Below are positions 31,117 through 40,345 of a DNA stretch of 64,000 bases, piece after piece; position 1 is the stretch's first letter, and each line of letters begins with the position of its first letter. Location: positions 3,038,001-3,102,000 of the forward strand of contig NZ_CP041216.1 in assembly GCF_020511155.1 (NCBI RefSeq). The letters are read 5' to 3'. Position numbers and translations under genes: made by a program. Below the pieces are notes generated by a model. It was not told the DNA's origin. It made no database searches and saw nothing but the letters and a program-made list of their open reading frames with translations. The stretch comes from Shewanella glacialimarina (GTDB taxonomy: Bacteria > Pseudomonadota > Gammaproteobacteria > Enterobacterales > Shewanellaceae).

Positions 31117-32442
31117 ATGAGTGCCACAAAAAACAATGTTTATACCGTCTCTAAATTAAACGGCGAAGTCAGGCAAATTCTTGAAGGTCAATTGGGTAAA
31201 ATTTGGCTTAATGGCGAGATTTCAAACTTCTCATCGCCCTCTTCTGGTCATTGGTATCTGACGCTTAAGGACAATTTTTCTCAAATTCGTTGTGCGATGT
31301 TTAAAGGCCGTAATCAAGCCGTGCGTTTTCGCCCTGTTAACGGTCAACAAGTATTAGTCAAAGGCGCGATAAGCGTTTATGAGCCTCGTGGAGATTATCA
31401 ATTATTAATTGAATCTATGTTGCCTGCAGGTGATGGTTTATTAGCGCAAGAATATGAAGCGCTAAAAATGAAACTTGCAGCTGAAGGGCTATTTGCCGCA
31501 GAAACTAAACGCCCACTGCCCGATAACATCCAACGTATTGGCGTAATAACCTCTGCAACGGGCGCAGCACTTCGCGATGTACTGCATGTACTTGCGAGGC
31601 GAGATCCCTCTATTGAAGTTATTGTTTATCCGACACAAGTACAAGGCGGCCCGGCAAGTCAGTTAATTTGTAATGCGATTCAAACAGCCAATCGGCGCCT
31701 TGAAGTGGATGTATTACTATTGACCCGCGGTGGTGGCTCGTTAGAAGACCTGTGGTGCTTTAATAGTGAATTACTTGCCCATGCAATTTATAACAGTTCA
31801 ATCCCTGTAATCAGCGCTGTAGGCCATGAGATAGACACCACCATCAGTGACTATGTTGCCGATGTACGCGCGCCAACGCCTTCAGCAGGCGCAGAGCTTC
31901 TATCAAAAGACAAAGGTAATAAAGCCGAAAAGCTGGCTTTGATGTTGTCGCGTTTACGTCAAAGTATTCGCCATTACCAGTTACATCAATCAAGTCGGTT
32001 AAATCAATTACAACATCAACTGCAACGTCATGATCCCGCAAGACGCTTACAGCAATTTGAACAACGTTTTGATGAAATGCAAATGCGTTTACAAAATGCC
32101 TTACAACATCGTTTAAACCGTTTGGCGATGCAACAACAGCAATTACACAGCAGGCTACAACAATGCTCACCTGTGAATAGTTTAAAAGTTGAAGCTAATC
32201 GCTTACAGTTTTTAGAGACGCGCTTTAATGACGCAGCCAAACAGTATTTTAACCATGCCGAGTTACGCCTCAAACAAGCGGTGCACCACTTAGAGACTGT
32301 TAGCCCATTATCAACTTTAACCAGGGGATATTCGATAACCAAACACAACGATCATGTGTTAACTGATGCCACCAAGGTGAACTCAGGTGACCGGCTTACA
32401 ACCCAGTTGAAAAACGGGCAAGTGATATCAAAAGTAATTTGA
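31117..32442 (+). CDS. xseA: Exodeoxyribonuclease VII large subunit
   Basis: A 441-residue cytoplasmic nuclease subunit. The N-terminal OB-fold ([31 protein letters not shown] to about 105) binds single-stranded DNA. The catalytic domain contains [21 protein letters not shown] and [24 protein letters not shown], then [31 protein letters not shown] long coiled-coil arm rich in Gln and Leu follows (about 265-390). With XseB it degrades single-stranded DNA. The small subunit is not in this window. Confidence 0.96.
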   Translation: MSATKNNVYTVSKLNGEVRQILEGQLGKIWLNGEISNFSSPSSGHWYLTLKDNFSQIRCAMFKGRNQAVRFRPVNGQQVLVKGAISVYEPRGDYQLLIESMLPAGDGLLAQEYEALKMKLAAEGLFAAETKRPLPDNIQRIGVITSATGAALRDVLHVLARRDPSIEVIVYPTQVQGGPASQLICNAIQTANRRLEVDVLLLTRGGGSLEDLWCFNSELLAHAIYNSSIPVISAVGHEIDTTISDYVADVRAPTPSAGAELLSKDKGNKAEKLALMLSRLRQSIRHYQLHQSSRLNQLQHQLQRHDPARRLQQFEQRFDEMQMRLQNALQHRLNRLAMQQQQLHSRLQQCSPVNSLKVEANRLQFLETRFNDAAKQYFNHAELRLKQAVHHLETVSPLSTLTRGYSITKHNDHVLTDATKVNSGDRLTTQLKNGQVISKVI

Positions 32443-32497
32443 GTGTCATTATTGCTAAACTAATAGAAAAATATTATTTACAGATGCTAACTGCAAT

Positions 32498-32523
32498 AAA
32501 AAACCACCGCAAGGTGGCTTTTT
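32498..32523. terminator. Terminator between xseA and the OmpA-like gene
   Basis: CCACC-GCAA-GGTGG flanked by A-runs and T-runs; it can serve both convergent genes. Confidence 0.8.
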
Positions 32524-32571
32524 ATGAGTTGTATTTGTATAAAAATTGGCTAACGATAAGCTAAGTCTTTA

Positions 32572-33249
32572 TTACTTACCCATAGGGGTAAGCACAATTT
32601 CTACACGACGGTTTTGCGCACGACCTTGCTCAGAAGCATTGCTGGCTATAGGGCTTGATTCGCCCATACCTGTAGAAGATACACGTGAGCCACTGACTTT
32701 TTGGCTAGTAATATATTGAGCAACTTCGCTGGCTCGCACTTGCGATAAACGTAAGTTATAAGAATCAGAACCTGAACTGTCGGTATAGCCAATGACATTT
32801 AAGCGGGTGTCATCATATTCTTTGGCAACTAATACCACACTGTTTAATACTGATTTAGCGCGCGTGCTCAGTACAGTTTGATCAACCGCAAACGTCACAT
32901 CATTAGGCATATTAAGGATAATATTATCACCATTACGGGTGACACTTACGCCAGTCGATTTTAACTGCTTGCGTAATTCAGCTTCTTGCACGTCCATGTA
33001 ATAGCCAATACCACCACCTAACGCAGCACCCGATGCGGCGCCAATAGCTGCACCTTTAGCACGATCTTTTTTACTTGATGATGCCACGCCAATAACGGCT
33101 CCACCTATTGCACCAATAATGGCACCGTTAGTTGCTTTGCTGTTTTCAGCTTCACCTGTATAGGGATTAGGTAGTTGGCAACCCGATAATAAAAGCGCAC
33201 CTGATGTGAATACAACTTTAACAACATTGCTCATTACTTTATGACTCAT
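32572..33249 (-). CDS. OmpA-family peptidoglycan-binding lipoprotein (YiaD-like)
   Basis: A 225-residue outer-membrane lipoprotein with lipobox LLSGC (about Cys24). A glycine-zipper segment follows (GAIIGAIGGAVIGVASS and GAAIGAASGAALGGGIGYYMD, about 42-90). The C-terminal OmpA domain (about 110-220) has VIGYTDSSGSDSYNLRLSQVRASEVAQYI and NRRVEIVL, which bind diaminopimelate of peptidoglycan. It should tether the outer membrane to the wall. Two adjacent ATG starts are possible (MSHKVMSN). Confidence 0.88.
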   Translation of the reverse strand: MSHKVMSNVVKVVFTSGALLLSGCQLPNPYTGEAENSKATNGAIIGAIGGAVIGVASSSKKDRAKGAAIGAASGAALGGGIGYYMDVQEAELRKQLKSTGVSVTRNGDNIILNMPNDVTFAVDQTVLSTRAKSVLNSVVLVAKEYDDTRLNVIGYTDSSGSDSYNLRLSQVRASEVAQYITSQKVSGSRVSSTGMGESSPIASNASEQGRAQNRRVEIVLTPMGK

Positions 33250-33379
33250 TATTTACTCTCTTTTTAAAACATTTAGCGGCTATTAACACCACTTTTTTAA
33301 CATCACCTGTAAACTTAGTACGTGGCAATGTTCGAAATGAAGGTGATTGTAACGATTACTCGCTTCTTTACTATCTTTA

Positions 33380-34318
33380 TTACTTATGATTTTTTAGATA
33401 CATCACCTGTCTGCTGAATAAGCCTGCAAATAGTAGTAATAATACTCCCCATGACAGACTTCCCCCCTCAACTATCACCACTTCTTCAACGATGACTTCT
33501 TGATAAATTACATCACGATCACTGCTTTCTAATGCCAAGGCATATAACCCATCAGATTGATCTGCACTTAAGGTTGCAACCACATCGGTATAACCGTACT
33601 CATATAAATCGATTAGCACATCGTAATAATCAGTTTTATACCCTTGGCTCAATGTGGTCAGCACTTCAAAATCATCATCTTCTGATTCACCATAAATGGT
33701 AAATACATCGGTGGTATAATAATACTCCCAAGGCCCTCCGTTACGGCTTAAATACATTTCGGCATACACATTGGCCGGTTCATTAAGGGTATAACCATAC
33801 ACGTCAGCATCGAATGTCACGCTAAAGGTTTGGTAGAATCCGTCTTGATCAATATCGTCAAACAAGCGGCTATGGGCTTGATAGACAGAGAAATCGCGAT
33901 AACCAACATAGGTTTGCTGTTGCTGCTGAGCCTGTAATTGAGTTACCTGAGTCAGTTTAGTTGCATTCTTAGTTAGGGCGGGCTTTTGCTCAGATAACTT
34001 CAGCTCAGGTAGCGCGATTGTTCCTTGTTGATATGCTGCAATACGTGCATCACGGTCTATCAATAATGGTTTACTTACACTTTGGTTGTTATTGAGTCGC
34101 TTTGCGCTTTGCTTAAGCTTTTCAATTTGATTTTTTCTGTCTTCATTAACAAAAGTCGCAGCTTGATTGTTAACCACTTGACCTTCACTTACGGCATGCG
34201 GCGTAGATATATTATTATCGGCGATAACCGATGACGATGCGCATAAACTGCCCATAATCATGCTACCAATAAGAACACCCTTTACTTGTGTCGCTAATCT
34301 TGAGTAATTCGACTGCAT
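33380..34318 (-). CDS. Exported protein with GlyGly-CTERM-like anchor (choice-of-anchor H type)
   Basis: A 312-residue secreted protein. The signal peptide ends near residue 33 (SSVIADN). A basic, Gln/Lys-rich helical segment runs to about 135. A beta domain follows (about 138-275, YVGYRDFSVYQAHSRLFDDIDQDGFYQTFSVTFDADVYG) with acidic Tyr-rich strands. The C-terminus reads GGSLSWGVLLLLFAGLFSR then a basic end, the tripartite sorting signal processed by rhombosortase. It is probably moved by type II secretion and released or lipid-modified at the surface. No processing protease is encoded here. Biochemical function unknown. Confidence 0.7.
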   Translation of the reverse strand: MQSNYSRLATQVKGVLIGSMIMGSLCASSSVIADNNISTPHAVSEGQVVNNQAATFVNEDRKNQIEKLKQSAKRLNNNQSVSKPLLIDRDARIAAYQQGTIALPELKLSEQKPALTKNATKLTQVTQLQAQQQQQTYVGYRDFSVYQAHSRLFDDIDQDGFYQTFSVTFDADVYGYTLNEPANVYAEMYLSRNGGPWEYYYTTDVFTIYGESEDDDFEVLTTLSQGYKTDYYDVLIDLYEYGYTDVVATLSADQSDGLYALALESSDRDVIYQEVIVEEVVIVEGGSLSWGVLLLLFAGLFSRQVMYLKNHK

Positions 34319-34576
34319 AATAATTCCTTAATGACTTCTCGCTTAAGTGCATTAAAGACTATTCAAAATGAATCGAAGCTGAACGAATAGAAAAATTTTA
34401 TATTCAGTCTGTATTCATTTTCATTATTCGATAATCAATCTTATAGTTTGTTAACTGTTTCTAAACTGAAGAGGATCTTTTACACTGATGATTGATTTTG
34501 CAGAAAATGACTCACCATTATTGTGATCGCAGTGAATACTTCAACCGCGTACTAATTTGGCTAAATGGAATAACAC

Positions 34577-34918
34577 ATGAATCTGGCTCCCTTAAAAAGC
34601 GTAATGATATTGGTATCCCTGCTGTGTAGCTTGCTATGCATTAGCTTGCCAATTTCCGCTCAAATATCGTCAGTTGTGCTTAACCTTGCCGTGTTGCAGC
34701 AACCCGGACCACAAAATAATAAGCAGCAAAATTTAGTGATAAGAAGCCCTCAACAAGCCTCAAGTCGTGCTCAAAGCCAATTTGGTGGCAAAGTATTGCG
34801 GGTACAGTCAAGCCAAGTGAATGGCAACCCAGAGTATAGTGTTAAATTACTCAGCAATGATGGCGTAGTGTTTTATGCTAGCGTAAATGCCGTTACCGGC
34901 GCGGTGTCGAGGAATTAA
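34577..34918 (+). CDS. Exported PepSY-domain protein
   Basis: A 113-residue protein with a signal peptide (about 1-29, ending ISAQ) and one PepSY-like domain (about 53-113: SPQQASSRAQSQFGGKVLRVQSSQVNGNPEYSVKLLSNDGVVFYASVNAVTGAV). PepSY domains often act as inhibitors or sensors in the periplasm. It begins a three-gene operon, with the response regulator starting 2 bases after its stop. It may modulate the PhoQ-like sensor kinase encoded downstream. Confidence 0.82.
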   Translation: MNLAPLKSVMILVSLLCSLLCISLPISAQISSVVLNLAVLQQPGPQNNKQQNLVIRSPQQASSRAQSQFGGKVLRVQSSQVNGNPEYSVKLLSNDGVVFYASVNAVTGAVSRN

Positions 34919-34920
34919 TA

Positions 34921-35598
34921 ATGCGCATATTATTAGTTGAAGATGACTTAAGCTTACAAGCCAATCTAGTCCAGCATTTACAACAGGCAAATTACAGTGT
35001 TGATGTTGCATCTGATGGTGAGGACGGCTTATTTCAAGCCCAAGAAACTCTATTTGATGCGGCGATTATCGATGTCGGCTTACCTAAAATTGACGGCATT
35101 AGCTTAATTGAACAATTACGTCAGCAAGGGGTCAGCTACCCTATTTTAATTTTAACGGCTAGAGATGGTTGGCAAGACAAAGTAAAAGGTTTAGATGCTG
35201 GCGCTGATGACTACTTAACCAAGCCTTTTCAAGTAGAAGAATTATCCGCTCGTTTAAATGCACTGATTCGTCGCTCTGCAGGGCAAGCCAGCCCTGTTAT
35301 CAATAACGGCCCTTTGCAATTAAATACCCGAACATTAGCGTTAAGCCTTCTGCAACAGCCAATCACCCTAAGCAGTTCTGAATTTAAACTGTTTGAATAT
35401 TTGATGTTGCATCAAGGTGAAGTCATTTCAAAATCGACCTTAATTGAACATATTTACGACCAAGACTTTGATTTAGATTCTAATGTTATTGAAGTATTTA
35501 TTCGCAGGCTTAGAAAAAAACTCGACCCCGACAATCAATATCAATTGATTGAAACCTTGCGTGGCCAAGGTTATCGCCTGCGTTCTTTGCAAGATTAA
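34921..35598 (+). CDS. OmpR-family response regulator (PhoP/QseB-like)
   Basis: A 225-residue two-domain regulator. The receiver domain has acidic residues Glu7/Asp8/Asp9, phospho-acceptor Asp51 (AIIDVGLPKIDG), Thr in LTAR and Lys in LTKPFQ. The winged-helix DNA-binding domain runs from about 130 to 222 (SEFKLFEYLMLHQGEVISKSTLIEHIY, VIEVFIRRLRKKLD). It is phosphorylated by the kinase encoded 5 bases downstream. Targets may include the DUF3300 gene that follows. Confidence 0.93.
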   Translation: MRILLVEDDLSLQANLVQHLQQANYSVDVASDGEDGLFQAQETLFDAAIIDVGLPKIDGISLIEQLRQQGVSYPILILTARDGWQDKVKGLDAGADDYLTKPFQVEELSARLNALIRRSAGQASPVINNGPLQLNTRTLALSLLQQPITLSSSEFKLFEYLMLHQGEVISKSTLIEHIYDQDFDLDSNVIEVFIRRLRKKLDPDNQYQLIETLRGQGYRLRSLQD

Positions 35599-35603
35599 TC
35601 ACC

Positions 35604-36950
35604 ATGACAACAACTAGGCATTGGCGACATTCACTCAAAGCCCGCTTTGTATTAAGCGGCTTATTATTGATAGTGGTGTTATTGCCAGCAATTGGTTTTA
35701 CGGTCAATAAAGCCTTCGAGAGACAAATCGCCTTATCGATAGAAAACCAGCTAAATGCTTATATGTACAGTGTGTTGGCGGTCACAGAAGTAGACAATGG
35801 CGACGTTAACATGCCTCCCCATTTGGTCGAAAATCAATTCAATGTTATTGGCTCAGGCTTATATGCGTTGGTCAGTAATGAGCAACATAAAGTGGTATGG
35901 TCTTCAGGATCTTTTTTCGGCCTTAAAACACCAACGCTACAACAACCACCGGTAGGTGAAAGCCAGTTTTACCGGATTAAAATAGATAAAACTAAACATG
36001 TTGTGTTTAGTTTTACCGTTAGCTTTGCCCTTAACAAGCAACTTATTCCCATAACAATCCACATCATTAAAGATGAATCAGATTATCAATTACAGGCGCG
36101 TGAGTTTAATCGTACTCTGTGGAGTTGGATTGGTATATTGATGCTAGTTTTAGTGGCAATTCAAGCTATTTGGCTGGCATGGACACTTAAGCCTTTACGC
36201 CAGTTCAGCGATGAAATAACCCTGGTTGAACAAGGTAAACTGACTGAACTTAATCAACAATATCCCAATGAATTAAGCATTTTAGCAAAGCAGCTCAATG
36301 TATTACTGCATACTGAACAGCAACAACGTAAACGCTATCGTAATGCCTTATCAGATTTAGCCCACAGCTTAAAAACTCCATTAGCTGTGATTAAATCTCA
36401 ACCTGAACTAAATCAAGATAGCCATGAGCAGCTTGATCATATCAATCATATTATTGGTTACCAGCTGAAAAAAGCCCAAAGCGTCGCTGCAAATGCCTGG
36501 CACTTAGGGGTTAATGTCGACGACACCGCAACAAAGTTAGTCCGTACCTTAAGTAAAATTTATCATGACAGTCACAAGGATATTGATTACCAGTTCTCGC
36601 AACATAATGACCAAGCTGCGATTTTCAAAGGCGACAGTACAGACTTAAGTGAAATGATAGGAAACTTACTTGATAACGCCTGTAAAGCAGCAAAATATCA
36701 AGTATTACTAACTGTTGAAACCACCATAGATTCCTTACATATCATTGTAGAGGATGATGGACCAGGACTGACTGAAGTACAGCAAACCTTAATATTTGAA
36801 CGCGGAGCGCGTGCTGATACTTATCAGCAAGGTCACGGTATTGGGCTGGCGATAGTGAGTGACTTAGTAAATAGCTATCAAGGAAAACTGAATGTCGGTA
36901 AATCAAACGATTTAGGCGGCGCAAAATTTAGCCTAACATTTACATTATAA
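35604..36950 (+). CDS. PhoQ-like sensor histidine kinase
   Basis: A 448-residue inner-membrane kinase with TM1 at about 15-33, a periplasmic sensor at about 38-165, TM2 at about 173-195, a HAMP-like linker, and a dimerisation helix with phospho-acceptor His254 in LSDLAHSLKTPLAVI. The ATPase domain has GNLLDNACKAAKYQ, VEDDGPGL and GHGIGLAIV. The N-terminal half resembles PhoQ, which senses divalent cations and envelope-active peptides. Operon partner of the PepSY protein and the regulator. Confidence 0.92.
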   Translation: MTTTRHWRHSLKARFVLSGLLLIVVLLPAIGFTVNKAFERQIALSIENQLNAYMYSVLAVTEVDNGDVNMPPHLVENQFNVIGSGLYALVSNEQHKVVWSSGSFFGLKTPTLQQPPVGESQFYRIKIDKTKHVVFSFTVSFALNKQLIPITIHIIKDESDYQLQAREFNRTLWSWIGILMLVLVAIQAIWLAWTLKPLRQFSDEITLVEQGKLTELNQQYPNELSILAKQLNVLLHTEQQQRKRYRNALSDLAHSLKTPLAVIKSQPELNQDSHEQLDHINHIIGYQLKKAQSVAANAWHLGVNVDDTATKLVRTLSKIYHDSHKDIDYQFSQHNDQAAIFKGDSTDLSEMIGNLLDNACKAAKYQVLLTVETTIDSLHIIVEDDGPGLTEVQQTLIFERGARADTYQQGHGIGLAIVSDLVNSYQGKLNVGKSNDLGGAKFSLTFTL

Positions 36951-37024
36951 AATTCTGCTTTCAGCTTATGTTCATTTTCAGTTTTGTATTATCACCCTAA
37001 CTTAGCCAGAGTGTTGGAGATAAT

Positions 37025-38631
37025 ATGAAATGGACTAACTCACTACCGTCACTATTTATACGCATATTTGCGATGATGTCATTTGTCATTATTGCCATGA
37101 CATTGTTTAGTGCCCACGCTGCTCAATCAACATCTGAGCAAAGACAACAAGGTATCGCTGAAGAGACTATTTCAGAAGCTGAACTTGCGCAAATACTCGC
37201 CCCTATCGCGTTATACCCTGATAGTCTATTAACTCACATTCTGATTGCCACTACCTATCCATTAGAGCTAGTCCAGGCTAATCGCTGGGTGAAAAAACAA
37301 AAAAATGTCGATGTCAGCACCAGAATGCAGTTAGCTGAAGGTCAGTCATGGGACCCTAGTGTTATCGCATTAACCGCTTTTCCTAGCGTATTGGAAAAGC
37401 TAAATGACGACCTTGATTGGGTTCAAAACCTAGGCGATGCCTTCTTGCAAGATGAAGAAGCCGTATTAGCCATGGTGCAAACCTTGCGCCGCCAGGCGGA
37501 TGACGCTAATAGCTTTGATAACATGGACAATATGCGAGTCACCAAAGTAGAGAAACAGATCATTATTGAGCCTGCTCAGCCAGAAGTGATTTATGTGCCT
37601 TACTACGACACTCGAGTGGTTTATGGTAACTGGTATTGGCACGCTTATCCGCCAGTATATTGGTATACCCGACCAGTCTATGCATACCACAGACCCATTT
37701 ATTGGGGACCAAGCGTCTATGTTAATTTTAACTACTTCTTTGGCTCTGTACATTGGTCTCAACGTCGAGTGGTTGTGATTAATCACCGTCATAGCAATTA
37801 CTATCAACCTTCACGTAAAATTGCCTACAGCAGTGGTGCGAAGCGCTGGAAGCATCAACCTACCCATCGCCATGGGGTAGCCTATCGCAGCAGCTCGGTG
37901 AGTAAACGTTATGATTCACCTCAGCGTTATCAACAACACCAACAGGCGAGAAGCATGCGTAATAACACGCAGCAAGCACAAAGCAGAACACTGAACAAAG
38001 AGCCACGTTTACATAACAGTCAAGCGGCTTATAAAGTGGATAATTCACCGCAGCATAGAGTGAATCAATCATTACAGCTAGCGGGCAAAGAACGCCAAAA
38101 TTATTCAAATAATAAAATGACTCGAGATGACGCATTCACCGGTAATCGCTCGGGCAATATCGAAGAGCCCCAATTAAAGAATAGAGAATTGAATAATAAA
38201 CAGTTGAACAATAAACAGCTGAATACTAAACCCAATATTACTCCTGGCCAACACGACCGAGTCAGTCGCGAACTGCAGCGCCAAAAGGAACCTGCACAAT
38301 ATAAAAACAATGATAGAAACACCAGAACGACTACACAAGTTACGCGTACACAAACCAATAACGCTGACAAACAGCCAGCTAAAGCGTCGAGGGAGCTGAA
38401 TAATACCAGAGAGCTGTCGCGTCAAAAACCGAGTAATCAGAGCTTTAAAAACAAATATCAAGTAAGCCGAGCCATCAGGTAGCACCGCCGACAGCAAGAC
38501 AAGAGATTAACAGGCAGGCCAGTAGTAATAGGCAAGCAAATAGCAGTAGGCAGTCATCGGCGAGAACTGCGCCACAGAGACAACCTAGCCATAATACTAG
38601 TGGTTCAAAATCGCGTGGAATCGAGCGTTGA
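37025..38631 (+). pseudogene. DUF3300 exported protein with apparent C-terminal frameshift
   Basis: The open frame 37025-38482 encodes 485 residues: a signal peptide (about 1-33), then the DUF3300 domain (about 45-255, ELAQILAPIALYPDSLLTHILIATTYPLELVQANRW to PEVIYVPYYDTRVVYGNW). A Tyr/Trp/His-rich stretch and a long Gln/Asn/Arg-rich low-complexity tail follow. The -1 frame opens at about 38446 and continues the same Ser/Gln/Arg-rich composition for about 60 codons (VAPPTARQEINRQAS to KSRGIER) ending at TGA 38629-38631. One extra A in the AAAAA at 38444-38448 would join the two. The protein may still be made with the short end VSRAIR. Function of DUF3300 is unknown; the gene follows the two-component operon by 74 bases. 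Confidence 0.7.
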
Positions 38632-38648
38632 TAATAATAGTTAAGTGC

Positions 38649-38680
38649 AAAAAAGCTAACACGATTGTGTTAGCTTTTTT
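38649..38680 (+). terminator. Terminator after the DUF3300 gene
   Basis: A perfect 14-bp stem AAAAAAGCTAACAC with GTGTTAGCTTTTTT and a GATT loop. It lies 17 bases past the stop of the -1 frame, closer than to the stop of the annotated frame. Confidence 0.88.
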
Positions 38681-38797
38681 TGATCATTAATTTGGCCCAT
38701 AATTAGCAGACTTTACTAACCCGTTATAGTTCAGCTTGAGCGCTAGGCTAATATTAACATCATAGCGCCATCGTCGTGGTGACAATAAAAAAGCGAA

Positions 38798-40111
38798 TTA
38801 AAACGGATGATCAACCATTATCCACACATTAGTGCCTTCATCCGATTTTGCTAAGTCAGTGCGGATAACTAATCCAGCCATCATGGCTCGAATTGATACC
38901 CCATAGTCATATTTTATATCGCTTAATAATTCACTCGCCTTATACGACTCTGCCACTCGCCCAGCTTCAACAAAACCCACTAACTGAAACCAATCTAAGT
39001 GCAAAAAGCGTAACCAACGGATATCTTCGATTGGGTTGGCCTTCAAGGTATAACGATACTCAGCAGTGCCATAAATAACCGCTTTATCATGAAAACGATT
39101 TTGATCGTAGCCGCGCATACGATAAAAACCACCTAAAGTAGCCCCTTCATTATAGGGGGCGTTATTTGTGACTCGGCGATCATTATTGTCATCATATTCT
39201 AACTCCCAAGACGGCGAGTAACCGGTCCAGAAATTCAAAGCAATGACCCTTTGGCTAGCATATTTAGAAGGGCCCAAAGAGAAGTACTTGCTAACATCTA
39301 TATTGATAAAAGACCACTGGTTATCTGATTCTAGCCATCCTGCATCATGGGAAATAGATAAATATTGGCTGCTACCGTAAGACGGGTTGATCGGAAAATC
39401 TGTATTGTCGTATAAAATGCCTAACTCGATAGCATGGACAGCCCCATCGAGTTTGTCATTTGTAAATTCAAAACTCTGGTAGCGATTAAATTGCCTAAGC
39501 ACTAATACCGAAGCACCACTAGAAAATGGGTTCCATTCATCGCCACCACTGGGCGCTGAAACTAATAAACCATTTTTAATCTCATAATTGACCAGTCCGT
39601 CAGTTTCAGTGGCCCCCCAAGGTAGAGCGTATTCTAATTTAATATCAAACCAATTTGATGAGCCATTAGCCTCTAAATATTGCTCCGCAGAAGAATCATT
39701 ACTACCTGAAAGTGGAATATGTTCAGCAATAAAGCTTTCTCTCGTATCGGCATAAGCGCGCTGCAATGGATAATAGCCGATCATGCCGTAGACACTTAAA
39801 AAAAAGCGATCGGTTTTAGGTAACATAAAGTTCCATACTCCGCCACCAACTCCGCTACTGACATCACCGGTAAAACCGGTTAACCCGAGCGACATTTGGT
39901 CTTGATAGTAACCACTGAACATCGCGCCCACACCAAAATTAACTCCCATGGTGTCAGTGCTAAAAACATAAGGTAAAATGAGTTGTTCTCTCACTTTTGC
40001 ACTATTTTCTATTCGATTCACTGAAGATTTAACATTCGCAGCGGGCGCGGCATGAATGACCCCTGGACAGAGAAAAGCCAAAACGATTAATACTCGGTAT
40101 TGTCTGTTCAT
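38798..40111 (-). CDS. Omp85/BamA-TamA-like outer-membrane barrel protein
   Basis: A 437-residue protein with a signal peptide (about 1-22) and a beta-barrel of the bacterial surface antigen type. The signature LGGFYRMRGYDQNRFHDKAVIYGTAEYRY near 330-360 contains the RGY of the barrel-lumen loop, and the chain ends IMVDHPF with C-terminal Phe. There are no POTRA domains, because the barrel begins soon after the signal. It is therefore a short Omp85 relative, perhaps involved in lipid or protein handling at the outer membrane. Monocistronic; substrate unknown. Confidence 0.78.
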   Translation of the reverse strand: MNRQYRVLIVLAFLCPGVIHAAPAANVKSSVNRIENSAKVREQLILPYVFSTDTMGVNFGVGAMFSGYYQDQMSLGLTGFTGDVSSGVGGGVWNFMLPKTDRFFLSVYGMIGYYPLQRAYADTRESFIAEHIPLSGSNDSSAEQYLEANGSSNWFDIKLEYALPWGATETDGLVNYEIKNGLLVSAPSGGDEWNPFSSGASVLVLRQFNRYQSFEFTNDKLDGAVHAIELGILYDNTDFPINPSYGSSQYLSISHDAGWLESDNQWSFINIDVSKYFSLGPSKYASQRVIALNFWTGYSPSWELEYDDNNDRRVTNNAPYNEGATLGGFYRMRGYDQNRFHDKAVIYGTAEYRYTLKANPIEDIRWLRFLHLDWFQLVGFVEAGRVAESYKASELLSDIKYDYGVSIRAMMAGLVIRTDLAKSDEGTNVWIMVDHPF

Positions 40112-40305
40112 TAATACCTCTAGTGACTAAATATATAGAGACTTGAAAAAATTACGTAAAATATTTAAACCCACAAAAGTATATAAAATATATTAACTAT
40201 CCTCGAATCATTATACCGTTGCAATAGCTGATAGCTTGTTTGTATATAAACTTCATTAAGCTTTACCCAATAAGCAGACCTGTAAATAGGTATGTCAAAG
40301 AAACA

Positions 40306-40333
40306 AAAAAGCCTGAACAAGTCAGGCTTTTTA
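40306..40333 (-). terminator. Terminator after der
   Basis: AAAAAGCCTGA pairs with TCAGGCTTTTT around a 5-base loop, 13 bases past the der stop. Confidence 0.88.
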
Positions 40334-40345
40334 TGAATCACAATC

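Noticed and set aside
38440..38460. Programmed -1 frameshifting at the DUF3300 A-run
   Set aside because: The zero-frame codons TTT AAA AAC do not form a proper X-XXY-YYZ heptamer, so mutation or sequencing error is more likely.
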